A program made the translations under genes and the position numbers. A stretch of DNA of 34,646 nucleotides from an uncultured Oscillospiraceae bacterium (GTDB lineage: Bacteria > Bacillota > Clostridia > Oscillospirales > Oscillospiraceae): assembly GCA_947632175.1 (NCBI GenBank), contig CANROC010000025.1:1-34646 (forward strand), given 5' to 3'. Below, one piece after another: positions 25,336 through 33,522 of this stretch (position 1 is the first letter of the stretch; the number at the start of each line of letters is the position of its first letter). The notes under the pieces are model-generated. The model had not been told where the DNA came from and did not search any database. It saw only the letters and a list, made by a program, of their open reading frames with translations.

Positions 25336-25533
25336 TTACCTTTCGTTTCCGCGACCACCACCAAGTGCCTTACCTCTTGCAGGTGCACTGGCCTTATTAC
25401 TGCTACTGCTGGAATTGCTGCTGCTTTTGTTATTGGAAGAAAACTGACTCTGCTTCGCACTCTTGGTCTGACTGGGGTTCACCTTAATGCGCTGCATAAA
25501 CGCCGCTCTCTTGTCATTTGCACTGTTAGCCAT
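25336..25533 (-). CDS. Small Ser/Asn/Lys-rich disordered protein
   Basis: A 65-residue basic protein made mainly of Ser, Asn, Lys and Gly, with a long Ser/Asn stretch in the middle and a final Gly/Arg-rich GKALGGGRGNER. There is no fold prediction to offer. A near-perfect AGGAGG lies nine bases before ATG 25533, and its spacing to both neighbours (about 20 bp) is that of a real gene. Its composition resembles the tail of the HNH nuclease and the ends of the toxin-like protein, hinting at a shared type of tail. Confidence 0.6.
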   Translation of the reverse strand: MANSANDKRAAFMQRIKVNPSQTKSAKQSQFSSNNKSSSNSSSSSNKASAPARGKALGGGRGNER

Positions 25534-25552
25534 AAAGAGTCCTCCTTTCGCG

Positions 25553-25966
25553 TTATTTCTTGATTCCTAGTCCGATGTTGTTTGCCTTTGATCTTTCAAT
25601 GGGGCTATCGAGAGGCACCATGTTTTTTCGATATACAGCGCTCTGCATGAAGACCCAGTTAGAAAGCATTTGATGAAGTCGTTCCATTTCGCGTTTGTAC
25701 CTGGCCCTGCGTTCATCAATATATTCGTTCCAGTCTGTGTTCTGGGTTTCTGATTCGGACTGTGTTTCTTCTTGAGAAGACGGAATAATTTTAGGTAAGA
25801 CTTCTAGCAACTCATAGATATCATCATTATCCAAACAGCCATTTAGAAGAGCACGGTCTATAATATCAACCAACCTTACTGCATCCTCATCACTGTAGTG
25901 AAGAGGAATTTGTCCTCTCAATGTTTGGAGTTGATTCGCATCCGTTTTACTGAGTTGATACGCCAT
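25553..25966 (-). CDS. Hypothetical helical protein between PP2C and small genes
   Basis: A 137-residue protein that I do not recognise. It has an acidic helical N-terminal half (SDEDAVRLVDIIDRALLNG, DDIYELLEVLPKIIP), an acidic Glu/Gln/Ser linker at about 68-80, and a basic helix YIDERRARYKREMERLHQMLSN that could form a coiled coil. No Cys, metal or nucleotide site is seen. It starts 5 bp after the PP2C stop and is probably translated with it, so a role as a phosphatase or kinase partner is plausible but unproven. Confidence 0.6.
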   Translation of the reverse strand: MAYQLSKTDANQLQTLRGQIPLHYSDEDAVRLVDIIDRALLNGCLDNDDIYELLEVLPKIIPSSQEETQSESETQNTDWNEYIDERRARYKREMERLHQMLSNWVFMQSAVYRKNMVPLDSPIERSKANNIGLGIKK

Positions 25967-25971
25967 TACCC

Positions 25972-27483
25972 CTACATCCCTTCCTTCAAAGCTTTGATTT
26001 GATCTGCAATTTTGCCACGCTCGACATCTATAGCCTGGTACTTTGTATCATATTCCTCAAATGCACTCTGAGCTTCGTCTCGTTTTGTTTCCAATTCAAG
26101 GAGATTTTTCTTGCCGCACTCAATTTGTTCTTCAATCTGTCTTATTTTCCCATCAAGTTGCACAAGTTGTTCCAGCATTTTGCTATAGGCTGCTTCTTTT
26201 TGAGAATAGCCCGTTGAAATCTCCTCGATAAAACGCTGCATGGCGGTGGCAAACCTAGTGGCGTATCTCCCTTCAAACTGTCCCGTTGCAGATTCAGCAT
26301 CCTGACGATAATCTTCCAGTTCCTCTTTAGCAGCTTCTATTTTTCTGGCGAACTCAATTCGAAAACTCTGCAACTGTTCAAGACTTTCCGTAAGAGTATT
26401 CTGAGTTACTGAGGCATTTTCATAAGCAAGTTTCGCATCATCGAATCTCTTTTTCAAGATTCCATGTTTTCTTGTTTTTCCGCGTAGCTCGTCTTCTCTC
26501 CAAAAGAGATCCTCTTCTAAGGCATAGAGTTTGACGTCATACGCATAACCTTCTGTAAAAGAATTAATCTTGCTCAGATCAACGATACCGGAAACCGAGA
26601 CGTCATCACCGCTTCCGCTTCTACTGAAAATTCCATCAGCACTGAATTTAGCAAGAAAATCCGGGAGCCAGGACTTAAATGCTTTATCCCCCATTTGAAC
26701 GATTTGACACGTAAGGTACTTATAGAAAGCATGGACTCCGCCCATAAGCACATGAGATCCACCGAGTCCCTCATATGTATCTCTATAAGCATCCTCGACT
26801 CCATCACATCCTACATAGCAAGCAATAACAGGCTTTTCAGCGAGATTGAGTACACAACTTCTAAATCTTTCAGCAGCATCCTCATCACAGAGGCTTGTCG
26901 TTGCCGTATCTTCACATCTTGAATCCCAAGGGATTGGTTGATCAACTGAGCCGTCCTCGTAGAAAACGTCGCAGCGTCCGTCTCCTTGATGAAGCAGTAT
27001 TAAACACTGCGACATTTTGAGCGCCGCGATTAAGGTTGTTCCATAAATATGTGCCGGGTTTTTCCCGTTCTGATACTCAGTCGCACTTTCTCCCATTTCC
27101 TCAAGAGTAGGGGGATTATTCCTATAGTCTTCTAAAACACGATCATGCCATTCCGCAAGAATGGTATCAGTCAATCGCCTTACTGTCATATGGCGATAGC
27201 GAGGGTTAGAAAAGATATCCTTGTAGAATCTTTCCTCGAGTTCCTCTGATGCCAAAGTTGCTTCAGCAAATTGCTGCAGGCAATCCAGAGCCACTTCTGT
27301 GGCAACCTTGGAACCATAGTCGCTTCTGAAACATGATTTTGAACCGTGTCCATCAGCGACGATTGCTATGTGGTACCTACCATTTTCTGCTGAGAATGAT
27401 GAGGACGAGTCTTCACAAGGAAACTCGTTCATAACATGAAGGTGTCCTCTAACTGTTTCGTGAAAAGTAAACACCTGATCCAT
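25972..27483 (-). CDS. PP2C-type Ser/Thr phosphatase with C-terminal coiled coil
   Basis: A 503-residue protein. The phosphatase domain (1 to about 305) has the metal-binding residues of PP2C: Glu24-Asp25 in PCEDSS, DGHG (44-47), GTTLIAAL (148-155), GDGRCDVF (167-174), CDGVED (226-231) and GDDVSVS (292-298). Residues about 320-503 are almost entirely heptad-like (Glu, Lys, Gln, Leu) and should form a long coiled coil, unusual for small PP2C enzymes and likely a binding arm. It follows the kinase and vWA genes, making the phosphatase arm of a TerY-P-like triad that would remove phosphates added by the kinase. AGGAG lies ten bases before ATG 27483. Confidence 0.9.
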   Translation of the reverse strand: MDQVFTFHETVRGHLHVMNEFPCEDSSSSFSAENGRYHIAIVADGHGSKSCFRSDYGSKVATEVALDCLQQFAEATLASEELEERFYKDIFSNPRYRHMTVRRLTDTILAEWHDRVLEDYRNNPPTLEEMGESATEYQNGKNPAHIYGTTLIAALKMSQCLILLHQGDGRCDVFYEDGSVDQPIPWDSRCEDTATTSLCDEDAAERFRSCVLNLAEKPVIACYVGCDGVEDAYRDTYEGLGGSHVLMGGVHAFYKYLTCQIVQMGDKAFKSWLPDFLAKFSADGIFSRSGSGDDVSVSGIVDLSKINSFTEGYAYDVKLYALEEDLFWREDELRGKTRKHGILKKRFDDAKLAYENASVTQNTLTESLEQLQSFRIEFARKIEAAKEELEDYRQDAESATGQFEGRYATRFATAMQRFIEEISTGYSQKEAAYSKMLEQLVQLDGKIRQIEEQIECGKKNLLELETKRDEAQSAFEEYDTKYQAIDVERGKIADQIKALKEGM

Positions 27484-27505
27484 GTTAATTTACTCCTTTC
27501 GTTAA

Positions 27506-28288
27506 TTACCAGTCACCATCATCCCATCCGTCATCAGTATCGGCGGGCGGATCAGGCTCCTTGTCATACTCATCATCGTCAAGATGCACTGTAGATTCTG
27601 CAGGAACACCAAGTTCGTCTTTTGCCTGCTTCATAATATCTTCACCACTACTAGCGGTTTCCGTTGTTGTAGACTGAGATACTAACATTGAGGCTGTTAC
27701 AGATACGAACTTCATCAGTCTCTTGAAGAGATCAAGATCTGTAGTCTTAATAACAGCTTCGCTGTTCCCTACAATGGAGGAAAGCATTTTCACATCAGGA
27801 TCATCACCGAGTGCAAAACCGATTTTCGTTCCTCTCGCAAACCAGCGGTTCTTTCGGATTTCTTCGAGTGCTTTTGCGTAATCGTCGGTTGCATATCCAT
27901 CAGTCATAAAAATGATAACGGGCATCAACGCTCCAGTCATCGAATTCAGAAATGCGTGGCGCGAAAGTTTACTGTTGAGTTCTTTCAGGGCTGCACCAAT
28001 GTCTGTCAGTCCGCCTGCCTCAAGGTACTCATACTCGAAATCTTCTTCGAGATCTTCAGGGCCATTGGAGGTAATCCATTTGCAACCGGAATTAAATTCC
28101 ATGACTGCAACTTTAAGTTTTGCATCACCGTTGTTCTTTGCTAAAGTTTTCAATGCCTCTGTGCATTCTTCCATTGCGTGGTTTAGGGCACTGATTTTTG
28201 CACCCTCCATGCTTCCAGATGTGTCAAGAACATAAAAGACATGAAGTTCTTTGCGCGGGCTTTCCGTTAAACTGTTCGTACTAGGCAT
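27506..28288 (-). CDS. TerY-like von Willebrand A domain protein
   Basis: A 260-residue protein with an intact metal site (MIDAS): DTSGS at residues 22-26, Thr95 in GGLTDIG and MTDG with Asp130. The domain covers about 14-200. The last 40 residues are acidic (DDDEYDKEPDPPADTDDGWDDGDW is split by Pro) and probably disordered. TerY-type vWA proteins together with a PP2C phosphatase and a kinase form the TerY-P triad described for Ter-type stress systems. The TerY-C zinc domain is not fused here but is encoded separately at 21219-21572. GGAG lies eight bases before ATG 28288; 17 bp separate it from the kinase gene. Confidence 0.9.
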   Translation of the reverse strand: MPSTNSLTESPRKELHVFYVLDTSGSMEGAKISALNHAMEECTEALKTLAKNNGDAKLKVAVMEFNSGCKWITSNGPEDLEEDFEYEYLEAGGLTDIGAALKELNSKLSRHAFLNSMTGALMPVIIFMTDGYATDDYAKALEEIRKNRWFARGTKIGFALGDDPDVKMLSSIVGNSEAVIKTTDLDLFKRLMKFVSVTASMLVSQSTTTETASSGEDIMKQAKDELGVPAESTVHLDDDEYDKEPDPPADTDDGWDDGDW

Positions 28289-28305
28289 AATTATTTCTCC
28301 TTTGC

Positions 28306-29604
28306 TTAATTTGCTTTGATGGCAATTGACTCGTCTCCGATATTGAAGACGATACCGTCCTTAAGTGGGATTACTTCATCCGGTGCGACTTTACGTGCTG
28401 CTCCCTTTGTGGTTACGGCATCCCAACGCTTACCGCTCTTGTTTCTGATACCTAATGCACCGGAATCTTTTTTCTCAACAACATGAGCAACAGGTGTCAA
28501 AGCGTCTTTTTCATCGCAAACGCCCAATTGACAACGGTAGATTCTGCTGTCCTTAATTGCCGGAATGCTGTAACCGCTCAATACGAGCTTGAAAGGAATG
28601 TTTGCCTTACGTCCACATTCTTCACACTTACAAGGCTCACCCTGCTGAGTAAAAATCTCATTTCCACACTGGCAGGCTACAATTTCACTTCTGAATCGGG
28701 TCAAGACATTCAACCAGTCAACTTCCCTTGGCCTCGCAGAAGGCTTTTGAAAGGCTTTCTGGCTAAAAGCTGTCAGAAAAATCTTCTGCATATAGTCAGG
28801 AAGGCAAGGCCAAACGACTATCGAATTCTTGTGAACAACCGGGTGCGGTCCGTTACTCTTATCATCCGGATCCATAATGAAAAGAGGCTCACTCCCATAT
28901 AGCTTCTCTTGCAATGCCGGAGTCAATCCTGACACGAGATACCTTTTACCCTCAAGCGGATGGTTCAAGCAGAACAGGATGTAGAGAATGACAGACATGG
29001 AAAACCTATCACTCAAACTGTTTGGCTTGTTCTTATGAAGTACAATTTCCGGTGCCATATACCTTGGCTTACCAATAATACCTGTTTCAGTACCGTCCGG
29101 AGCAACATTGTCGTTGTCACAGATAAGAACCTTTCCGTTCTGTGGATTGATGAAAAAGTTTCCGTCATTCAAGTCCTGGTAGCTATAACCGGCGTTGTGA
29201 AGTATTCTGAATGCGGATACAATTTTCATCGCGGCATCGATTATGGCACGATATGACTTGAACCTTACATGACAAAGCATAAATTCAGTCACTTCATAAT
29301 AACCTTCCGGTCTTAAATCCATGATATATCCAAAGGTCCCATCTACCCATTCGGTTATATCCAACGGCCACAGGAACTCAGGACTTGGAATCCCGCGCAT
29401 AACGTTCTGCTTTATGTTTTCATAAAACGCATTAGGATTTGAACCCAGGCTTCCTTTCTTGTACCATTTTAGGGCCTTTTTTTGCCCATTATAGTCGGCA
29501 ATATAGACCCCACCTTGTCCACCTTCAGCAAGGAATTTTTCGACCCTTACGGTTCCGCCAAAAAGAGTTTTAACTCGGAAACCATTTTCAAGCACTTCGC
29601 TCAT
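28306..29604 (-). CDS. Ser/Thr protein kinase with zinc knuckle and FHA-like tail
   Basis: A 432-residue protein. The kinase domain (about 15-310) has the Gly-rich loop AEGGQGGVY (26-34), Lys46, the catalytic loop YQDLNDGN (Asp144, Asn149), Asp163 in the DFG position (ICDND), and MAPE (183-186). The HRD motif is replaced by YQD, as in many TerY-P kinases. A zinc knuckle CQCG...CKCEEC follows at about 318-342. The last 90 residues resemble a forkhead-associated domain (LGIRNKSGKRW, VIPLKDGIVFNIGDESI), although the phosphopeptide residues are not clear. It opens the triad, with the vWA protein and PP2C phosphatase downstream. AGGAG lies nine bases before the ATG. Confidence 0.9.
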   Translation of the reverse strand: MSEVLENGFRVKTLFGGTVRVEKFLAEGGQGGVYIADYNGQKKALKWYKKGSLGSNPNAFYENIKQNVMRGIPSPEFLWPLDITEWVDGTFGYIMDLRPEGYYEVTEFMLCHVRFKSYRAIIDAAMKIVSAFRILHNAGYSYQDLNDGNFFINPQNGKVLICDNDNVAPDGTETGIIGKPRYMAPEIVLHKNKPNSLSDRFSMSVILYILFCLNHPLEGKRYLVSGLTPALQEKLYGSEPLFIMDPDDKSNGPHPVVHKNSIVVWPCLPDYMQKIFLTAFSQKAFQKPSARPREVDWLNVLTRFRSEIVACQCGNEIFTQQGEPCKCEECGRKANIPFKLVLSGYSIPAIKDSRIYRCQLGVCDEKDALTPVAHVVEKKDSGALGIRNKSGKRWDAVTTKGAARKVAPDEVIPLKDGIVFNIGDESIAIKAN

Positions 29605-29654
29605 GACCTAATCTCCTTTTTATTGTTAATAATTTCATGCTCATATGTGAGCGG

Positions 29655-30938
29655 TTATCCAGTAAGAATGAGATGTGCTAGTTGACCTAGCGCTGCTGAA
29701 AGAATAAACGCTTCACCACTTCCCAATCTCGTGATAGTTTCTGGCTTTACGATATATTCTCGGTTTTTACTTACGTTAACTGTCCTGTTATAGTTGGGGC
29801 TAGATAGTATAGAAAACGGCGTCCTACGGCTACTACCGCGCGATGTTGAGTAAGATTCCTCAAACTTATCATATTGTCCGAATACCTCCGCCCACTTTGT
29901 AGCGCTGTGACCTGACGAGTGATTCATAACAATCAGTGTCTGAGTATTTCCCACAACAGCCGAGAATACTTTTTCATCACCGCCAACCATTGCATAAAAG
30001 TCATCAGCTGCAATTGTCTTGCAAACCTTATCAGATGGGGCTCTGATATATGCCGCATAAGATTCATTTGAGTCAATGGGTATGGAGTCTATTACAATCT
30101 GATATTGCAGTCCTCGTGTAAGTGCCAACTTTAACTGATAAATAACGGTATTAAGTAGCAACTTATTAGTGACAGATGACAAATCAAAGCAAAGTACCGC
30201 ATTGTGTTTTAAAGCCGTTACAATGTTAAGCGGATGTTGCCCTCGCTTTGAAACATACATTAGCGGCTCAATTTCCATTCTCAGGCTTGCCAAGAATGAA
30301 TCCAGTTTGTAATTCTCACTTTGCCCCATCATAAGTTTAGATTTAATTTCTTGAGCTTCATGATCGCTTATTTTCCCCTGCATTTCCAAGTCATCAACCT
30401 TATCAAAGATCATTGAATGGGGACAGGTCGAAAACAGCTTAAATGATAGATTCTTCCCGCTTGCTTTCAGGTAAGCACTGATGCCTTCAATGTAGTAACG
30501 TGCATTATACTTGATGTCATAGTCCTTCGGAGCAGTTTCTAAAATCTGGTTAGATATTTCAAGCTCGCTAAGCCCATAAAAGGGTTCGAAGCAAGGATTA
30601 CCACCGCTAATCTCCTTGTATCTACCGCTTCCAGAAAAGTTGGCTCTAAGCTGCTGTTCAAGAAGATGGTTTCCTTCGTGGATAATAACTACTGGGAATC
30701 CATTACTAGCAGCACAAAGCGTTTGTGAAACAATGGCGCTTGTTCTCAGCCTTGGGTCTCCGCCTGAAATAAGAGCATTGTAAACACCTCTTGATGGCTC
30801 AAAGAAAGCATCAACATCACACGGCTTATATTCGACAACGCTACGGTTCATCGAGTTCGCTCGATCGGTATTTGTCATGGTCATAGCTTTAAGAAAACCC
30901 GCAAACCCTTTGTCTGCTCTTTCCAGTTCATTTCCCAA
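29655..30938 (-). CDS. VirD4-like ATPase-fold protein with lost P-loop
   Basis: A 427-residue protein resembling the intact coupling ATPase at 23716-25035, mainly in its C-terminal part: a long strand region NAVLCFDLSSVTNKLLLN, then NTQTLIVMNHSSGHSATKWAEVFGQY and a final ETITRLGSGEAFIL. The Walker A position reads SGGDPRLRTS (58-67), without the Gly-Lys-Ser/Thr, and the Walker B strand YQIVIDSIPID lacks the usual acidic pair. It may be an inactive partner in a mixed hexamer. The start is a TTG at 30938 with GGAGG nine bases before it. The next ATG in frame is residue 19. The family call rests on the pattern. Confidence 0.65.
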   Translation of the reverse strand: MGNELERADKGFAGFLKAMTMTNTDRANSMNRSVVEYKPCDVDAFFEPSRGVYNALISGGDPRLRTSAIVSQTLCAASNGFPVVIIHEGNHLLEQQLRANFSGSGRYKEISGGNPCFEPFYGLSELEISNQILETAPKDYDIKYNARYYIEGISAYLKASGKNLSFKLFSTCPHSMIFDKVDDLEMQGKISDHEAQEIKSKLMMGQSENYKLDSFLASLRMEIEPLMYVSKRGQHPLNIVTALKHNAVLCFDLSSVTNKLLLNTVIYQLKLALTRGLQYQIVIDSIPIDSNESYAAYIRAPSDKVCKTIAADDFYAMVGGDEKVFSAVVGNTQTLIVMNHSSGHSATKWAEVFGQYDKFEESYSTSRGSSRRTPFSILSSPNYNRTVNVSKNREYIVKPETITRLGSGEAFILSAALGQLAHLILTG

Positions 30939-30954
30939 AGTTCCTCACCTCCAA

Positions 30955-31963
30955 TCACTGTTTAATCCTGAAGAAAAAGCACATTTGCTTAGCGTTTGGT
31001 GCCATCTCTAGGAAGTATGATGAATTCATGCTTTCCGTAATACTTCTGCTTACCTGGTCTTGAATTTTAGTCTGTATTGAAAGAAAATCATCACTTGCTA
31101 CATTAACCTTAAAATACAATGTGGAGGAACTTCTTTTCATCTCAGTATCCAAGTAGGCTTTTAGTTCTTTTCTCTTAGTGAAGAACCGATTTCTTTTTGA
31201 AAAATAGCTGTAATCATCTGTTTTGCACTCGGGAAACGAATTGTATACGTGATCGACTGTCATCCATCTATCTGAAACACAGAAATAGTCATATCGAGTA
31301 AACTGACTGCTCTCACTCATTCCTATATCCCAAGTAACATCAACATGTGTGTATTCACTATCAAACTTGACTATGTTCCATGCGTGAGGGATGTCCACTC
31401 CAAAGTTTTCCTGAGAGGATGTCCCAAAAGCAATCAACGCATCCACCCCAAGTCTATCGCATAATAACTTAAATGCCTTTGAAATGCCCTCACATACTGC
31501 CATGCCATCTAAAATTGCCCCTTTTGCATTAAATGAATCAGGGTAATCATCTGGTCTTCTCAGAGCTTCATAGTTGTATTTAGTGTTCCTGACGAGATAG
31601 TTGTGAAGCCATCTGCATTTTTCATAGTCGCCTTGTAAATTGCATTTGACCGCAGCATTTAGTATATCCAAAATTTTTCTCTCGACCTGCTCACTAACAG
31701 CCGATCTGATAGCTGTTTTTACGGTATAGTTGACTTGATAGATGACGCCCATTGGTGTCCCTAAAAAATTCAAGTGTCGAAAATCAACATAGAATAATTC
31801 AGGGTGATCGTAGTTAACAGCTGTGGCTATTTTTTGTTATTTGTTCACTACCTATGAAAGGCGATGGCTTAACACTGGAACTGCCACTAGTTACAGCATC
31901 GATAATTTTTTTGTAATACGACTGTTCTTTACAATCCAATTGTAAAAAATGATACTCATTCAT
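30955..31963 (-). pseudogene. Transglutaminase-like protein gene with a one-base frameshift
   Basis: The intact reading frame (best ATG 31752, AGGG upstream) encodes a transglutaminase-like core with Cys in GMAVCEG, His in PHAWNIVKF and Asp in HVDVTWDI, the catalytic triad. Upstream, in a different frame, a 49-codon piece starts at ATG 31963, four bases overlapping the stop of the Sel1/DUF1292 gene, and runs into TAA at 31814-31816. Removing one T from the six-T run at 31830-31835 (A6 in the mRNA) joins the two into a 335-residue protein that reads ITKIATAVNYDHPELFYVDF across the junction; the DHPELF motif is common before such domains. So the gene is broken by one extra base, or the base is a sequencing error. 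The intact part alone spans 30955-31752. Confidence 0.7.
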
Positions 31964-33447
31964 CTGATGACACCGCCAAATTTACTAAGCACGATCTTTT
32001 CAGTTTGCTCATCGACCTGCTCAATTTCAAATCCCTCTATGGTGTCCGTTTCCGTATATTTTACGGGGATACGTTCTTTCGTTTCGGGATCCTCAATAAC
32101 GAGATAATCAACCTCGTGCAGAGTTACTACTCCAAGGACTTGGCATGCCAACTCGGAATCATCTTCAAATATGAGCGTGAGCGTCTTTAATATGCATTTC
32201 GGACTCTTATAGCTAATCTTTGCTTTCGCATATGGGGAACCATTGTATGCAGCGATTTTATACCAATAGGCAGCGCTGTCCAAATCCTGCCCTACTATTT
32301 TTCCTGTCTCGTATATTTCACCTAACTTAAGCTGTGCGTCAAGTTCTCCAGTCTCTGCCGCCATACGATACCAATACAAGGAAGTCAACATATCATTTTC
32401 TGTTTCTGCCTGATCTTCATATCTTCGTGCTAACGACAAACAAGCATCGGCATTTCCTTCGGCCGCAATGTCTTTAGTTATCTTGAGCTCCATCGCGTTA
32501 CTTTCATGCGTGCCACTCTTTTTCAACAAGCTAACATAATGTCGCCATGCAACCTTGGGATCTTTATCGTATGCTAATTGCGCAAGCGCTATCGCTTGAT
32601 TTAAATCATCATCTTCGAGATACACGCTTAACTGAACAAGTTGGTTTGACGACATCTCATTTTTTCTTTCTAATAAGTATTGTGACATCTCCTTATAGTT
32701 AAACGCACTCAAGCTTTGAAGATCACTGTGAGAAAGAATAAAGCACATTGCGTCTGTGTTATTACTTTTTGCAGCTCGATCCAAATACAAGATAGCGGAG
32801 TTCGGGTTTCTTTCACAATTGCGACCGAGGTATAACTCCTTACCAAAAAGAAATTGTGCTCCGGCATAATCACTCTCTGCCGCATTCCGTAACCAATAAA
32901 TATACTGCTCCAAGTTCTTTTCTACACCTTGACCAGATTGATAGCGAATAGCTAGTTTGACTTGCGCCACAGGATTCCCGTGTTCTGCCGACTGCCTTAT
33001 CCCAATGATAGATTCATCGGCATTATTGGCCACCCCCAGAGCCTTGCAAACACACCCAACCACATATTCCGACCACTCCCTCGAAGTGCCATACTTTTCA
33101 GTCAGTTGTCTTTCAACCTGTTTTGTGGCACTTTTTTGGATTGCAACAGGAGCATTTTGAAGCCTGAACAAAGTGTCCATCAACCCAGATGCATAAAGGT
33201 TATTCAAGAAAGTATGCTCTCGCTTCCCGATTTCAAAAAACGTCTCAAGAAATTGCAGTGTATTTTGTTTGTTTTTCAAAATATTGGTTCCGAATTTCAA
33301 AACGAGATAGGATAAAGTTGCCTCCAGATCATCGAACTCCTCCTGAACCTCAATGAGAGGAGCATGACAAAAAGGGCAAAACATGGATTGCATGTTTCTC
33401 GGCGGCTGCCATTCCGAATTACATCTTCCGCATCTCAATTCGCTCAC
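31960..33447 (-). CDS. Zinc-ribbon, Sel1-repeat and DUF1292-like protein (operon head)
   Basis: A 495-residue protein. It has a zinc ribbon at the start (Cys6, 9, 24, 27), then the shared helical domain (about 42-140, ending SREWSEYVVGCVCKALG), then about six Sel1-like repeats of varied quality (150-410). The last 75 residues look like DUF1292: LTLIFEDDSELACQVLGVVT, LHEVDYLVIEDPETKE and EQTEKIVLSKFGG. GTG 33447 is the first start, but GGAGG lies only two bases before it; a TTG three codons later would have ten-base spacing. The gene is first in the long operon, 26 bases after the shared promoter motif, and its stop overlaps the transglutaminase start by 3 bases, an ATGA-type junction. Confidence 0.82.
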   Translation of the reverse strand: MSELRCGRCNSEWQPPRNMQSMFCPFCHAPLIEVQEEFDDLEATLSYLVLKFGTNILKNKQNTLQFLETFFEIGKREHTFLNNLYASGLMDTLFRLQNAPVAIQKSATKQVERQLTEKYGTSREWSEYVVGCVCKALGVANNADESIIGIRQSAEHGNPVAQVKLAIRYQSGQGVEKNLEQYIYWLRNAAESDYAGAQFLFGKELYLGRNCERNPNSAILYLDRAAKSNNTDAMCFILSHSDLQSLSAFNYKEMSQYLLERKNEMSSNQLVQLSVYLEDDDLNQAIALAQLAYDKDPKVAWRHYVSLLKKSGTHESNAMELKITKDIAAEGNADACLSLARRYEDQAETENDMLTSLYWYRMAAETGELDAQLKLGEIYETGKIVGQDLDSAAYWYKIAAYNGSPYAKAKISYKSPKCILKTLTLIFEDDSELACQVLGVVTLHEVDYLVIEDPETKERIPVKYTETDTIEGFEIEQVDEQTEKIVLSKFGGVIR

Positions 33448-33471
33448 CCCTCCACTATTTTTCTTCTTTCA

Positions 33472-33487
33472 TCTACATAGTCGTAGA
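33472..33487. promoter_or_regulatory. Short inverted repeat over the promoter -10 region
   Basis: TCTAC and GTAGA (33472-33476, 33483-33487) form a 5-bp inverted repeat around a 6-base centre, directly covering the -10-like hexamer and CGAC of promoter copy 3. It could be an operator; the XRE protein encoded next door at 33523-33831 is a candidate binder. Confidence 0.35.
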
Positions 33488-33502
33488 AATCATTATTTTC
33501 CC
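33474..33502 (-). promoter_or_regulatory. Shared promoter-like motif, copy 3 (long operon)
   Basis: Minus strand: GGGAAAA (33502-33496), 12 bases, CGAC (33483-33480), TATGTA (33479-33474), with 17 bases between GGGAAA and TATGTA. It lies just before the first gene of the 24-kb operon. The spacing is identical to copies 1 and 2; the hexamer after CGAC is less like theirs. Confidence 0.6.
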
Positions 33503-33522
33503 GAAAACTTTATCGTATTTTT

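Noticed and set aside
21219-28288. Tellurite resistance operon
   Set aside because: TerY-like and TerY-C proteins are present, but no TerB, TerC, TerD or TerZ genes are in the window.
7313-30938. Integrative conjugative element
   Set aside because: Coupling-type ATPases are present, but no relaxase, VirB4-like ATPase, integrase or att site is seen in the window.
31831-31840. Programmed -1 ribosomal frameshift at the A6 run
   Set aside because: The heptamer fits loosely, but the -1 frame meets TAG at once; the needed shift is the other way.
31937-31953. Inverted repeat TTACAAT/ATTGTAA as terminator
   Set aside because: No T-run follows and it lies inside the restored reading frame of the transglutaminase gene.
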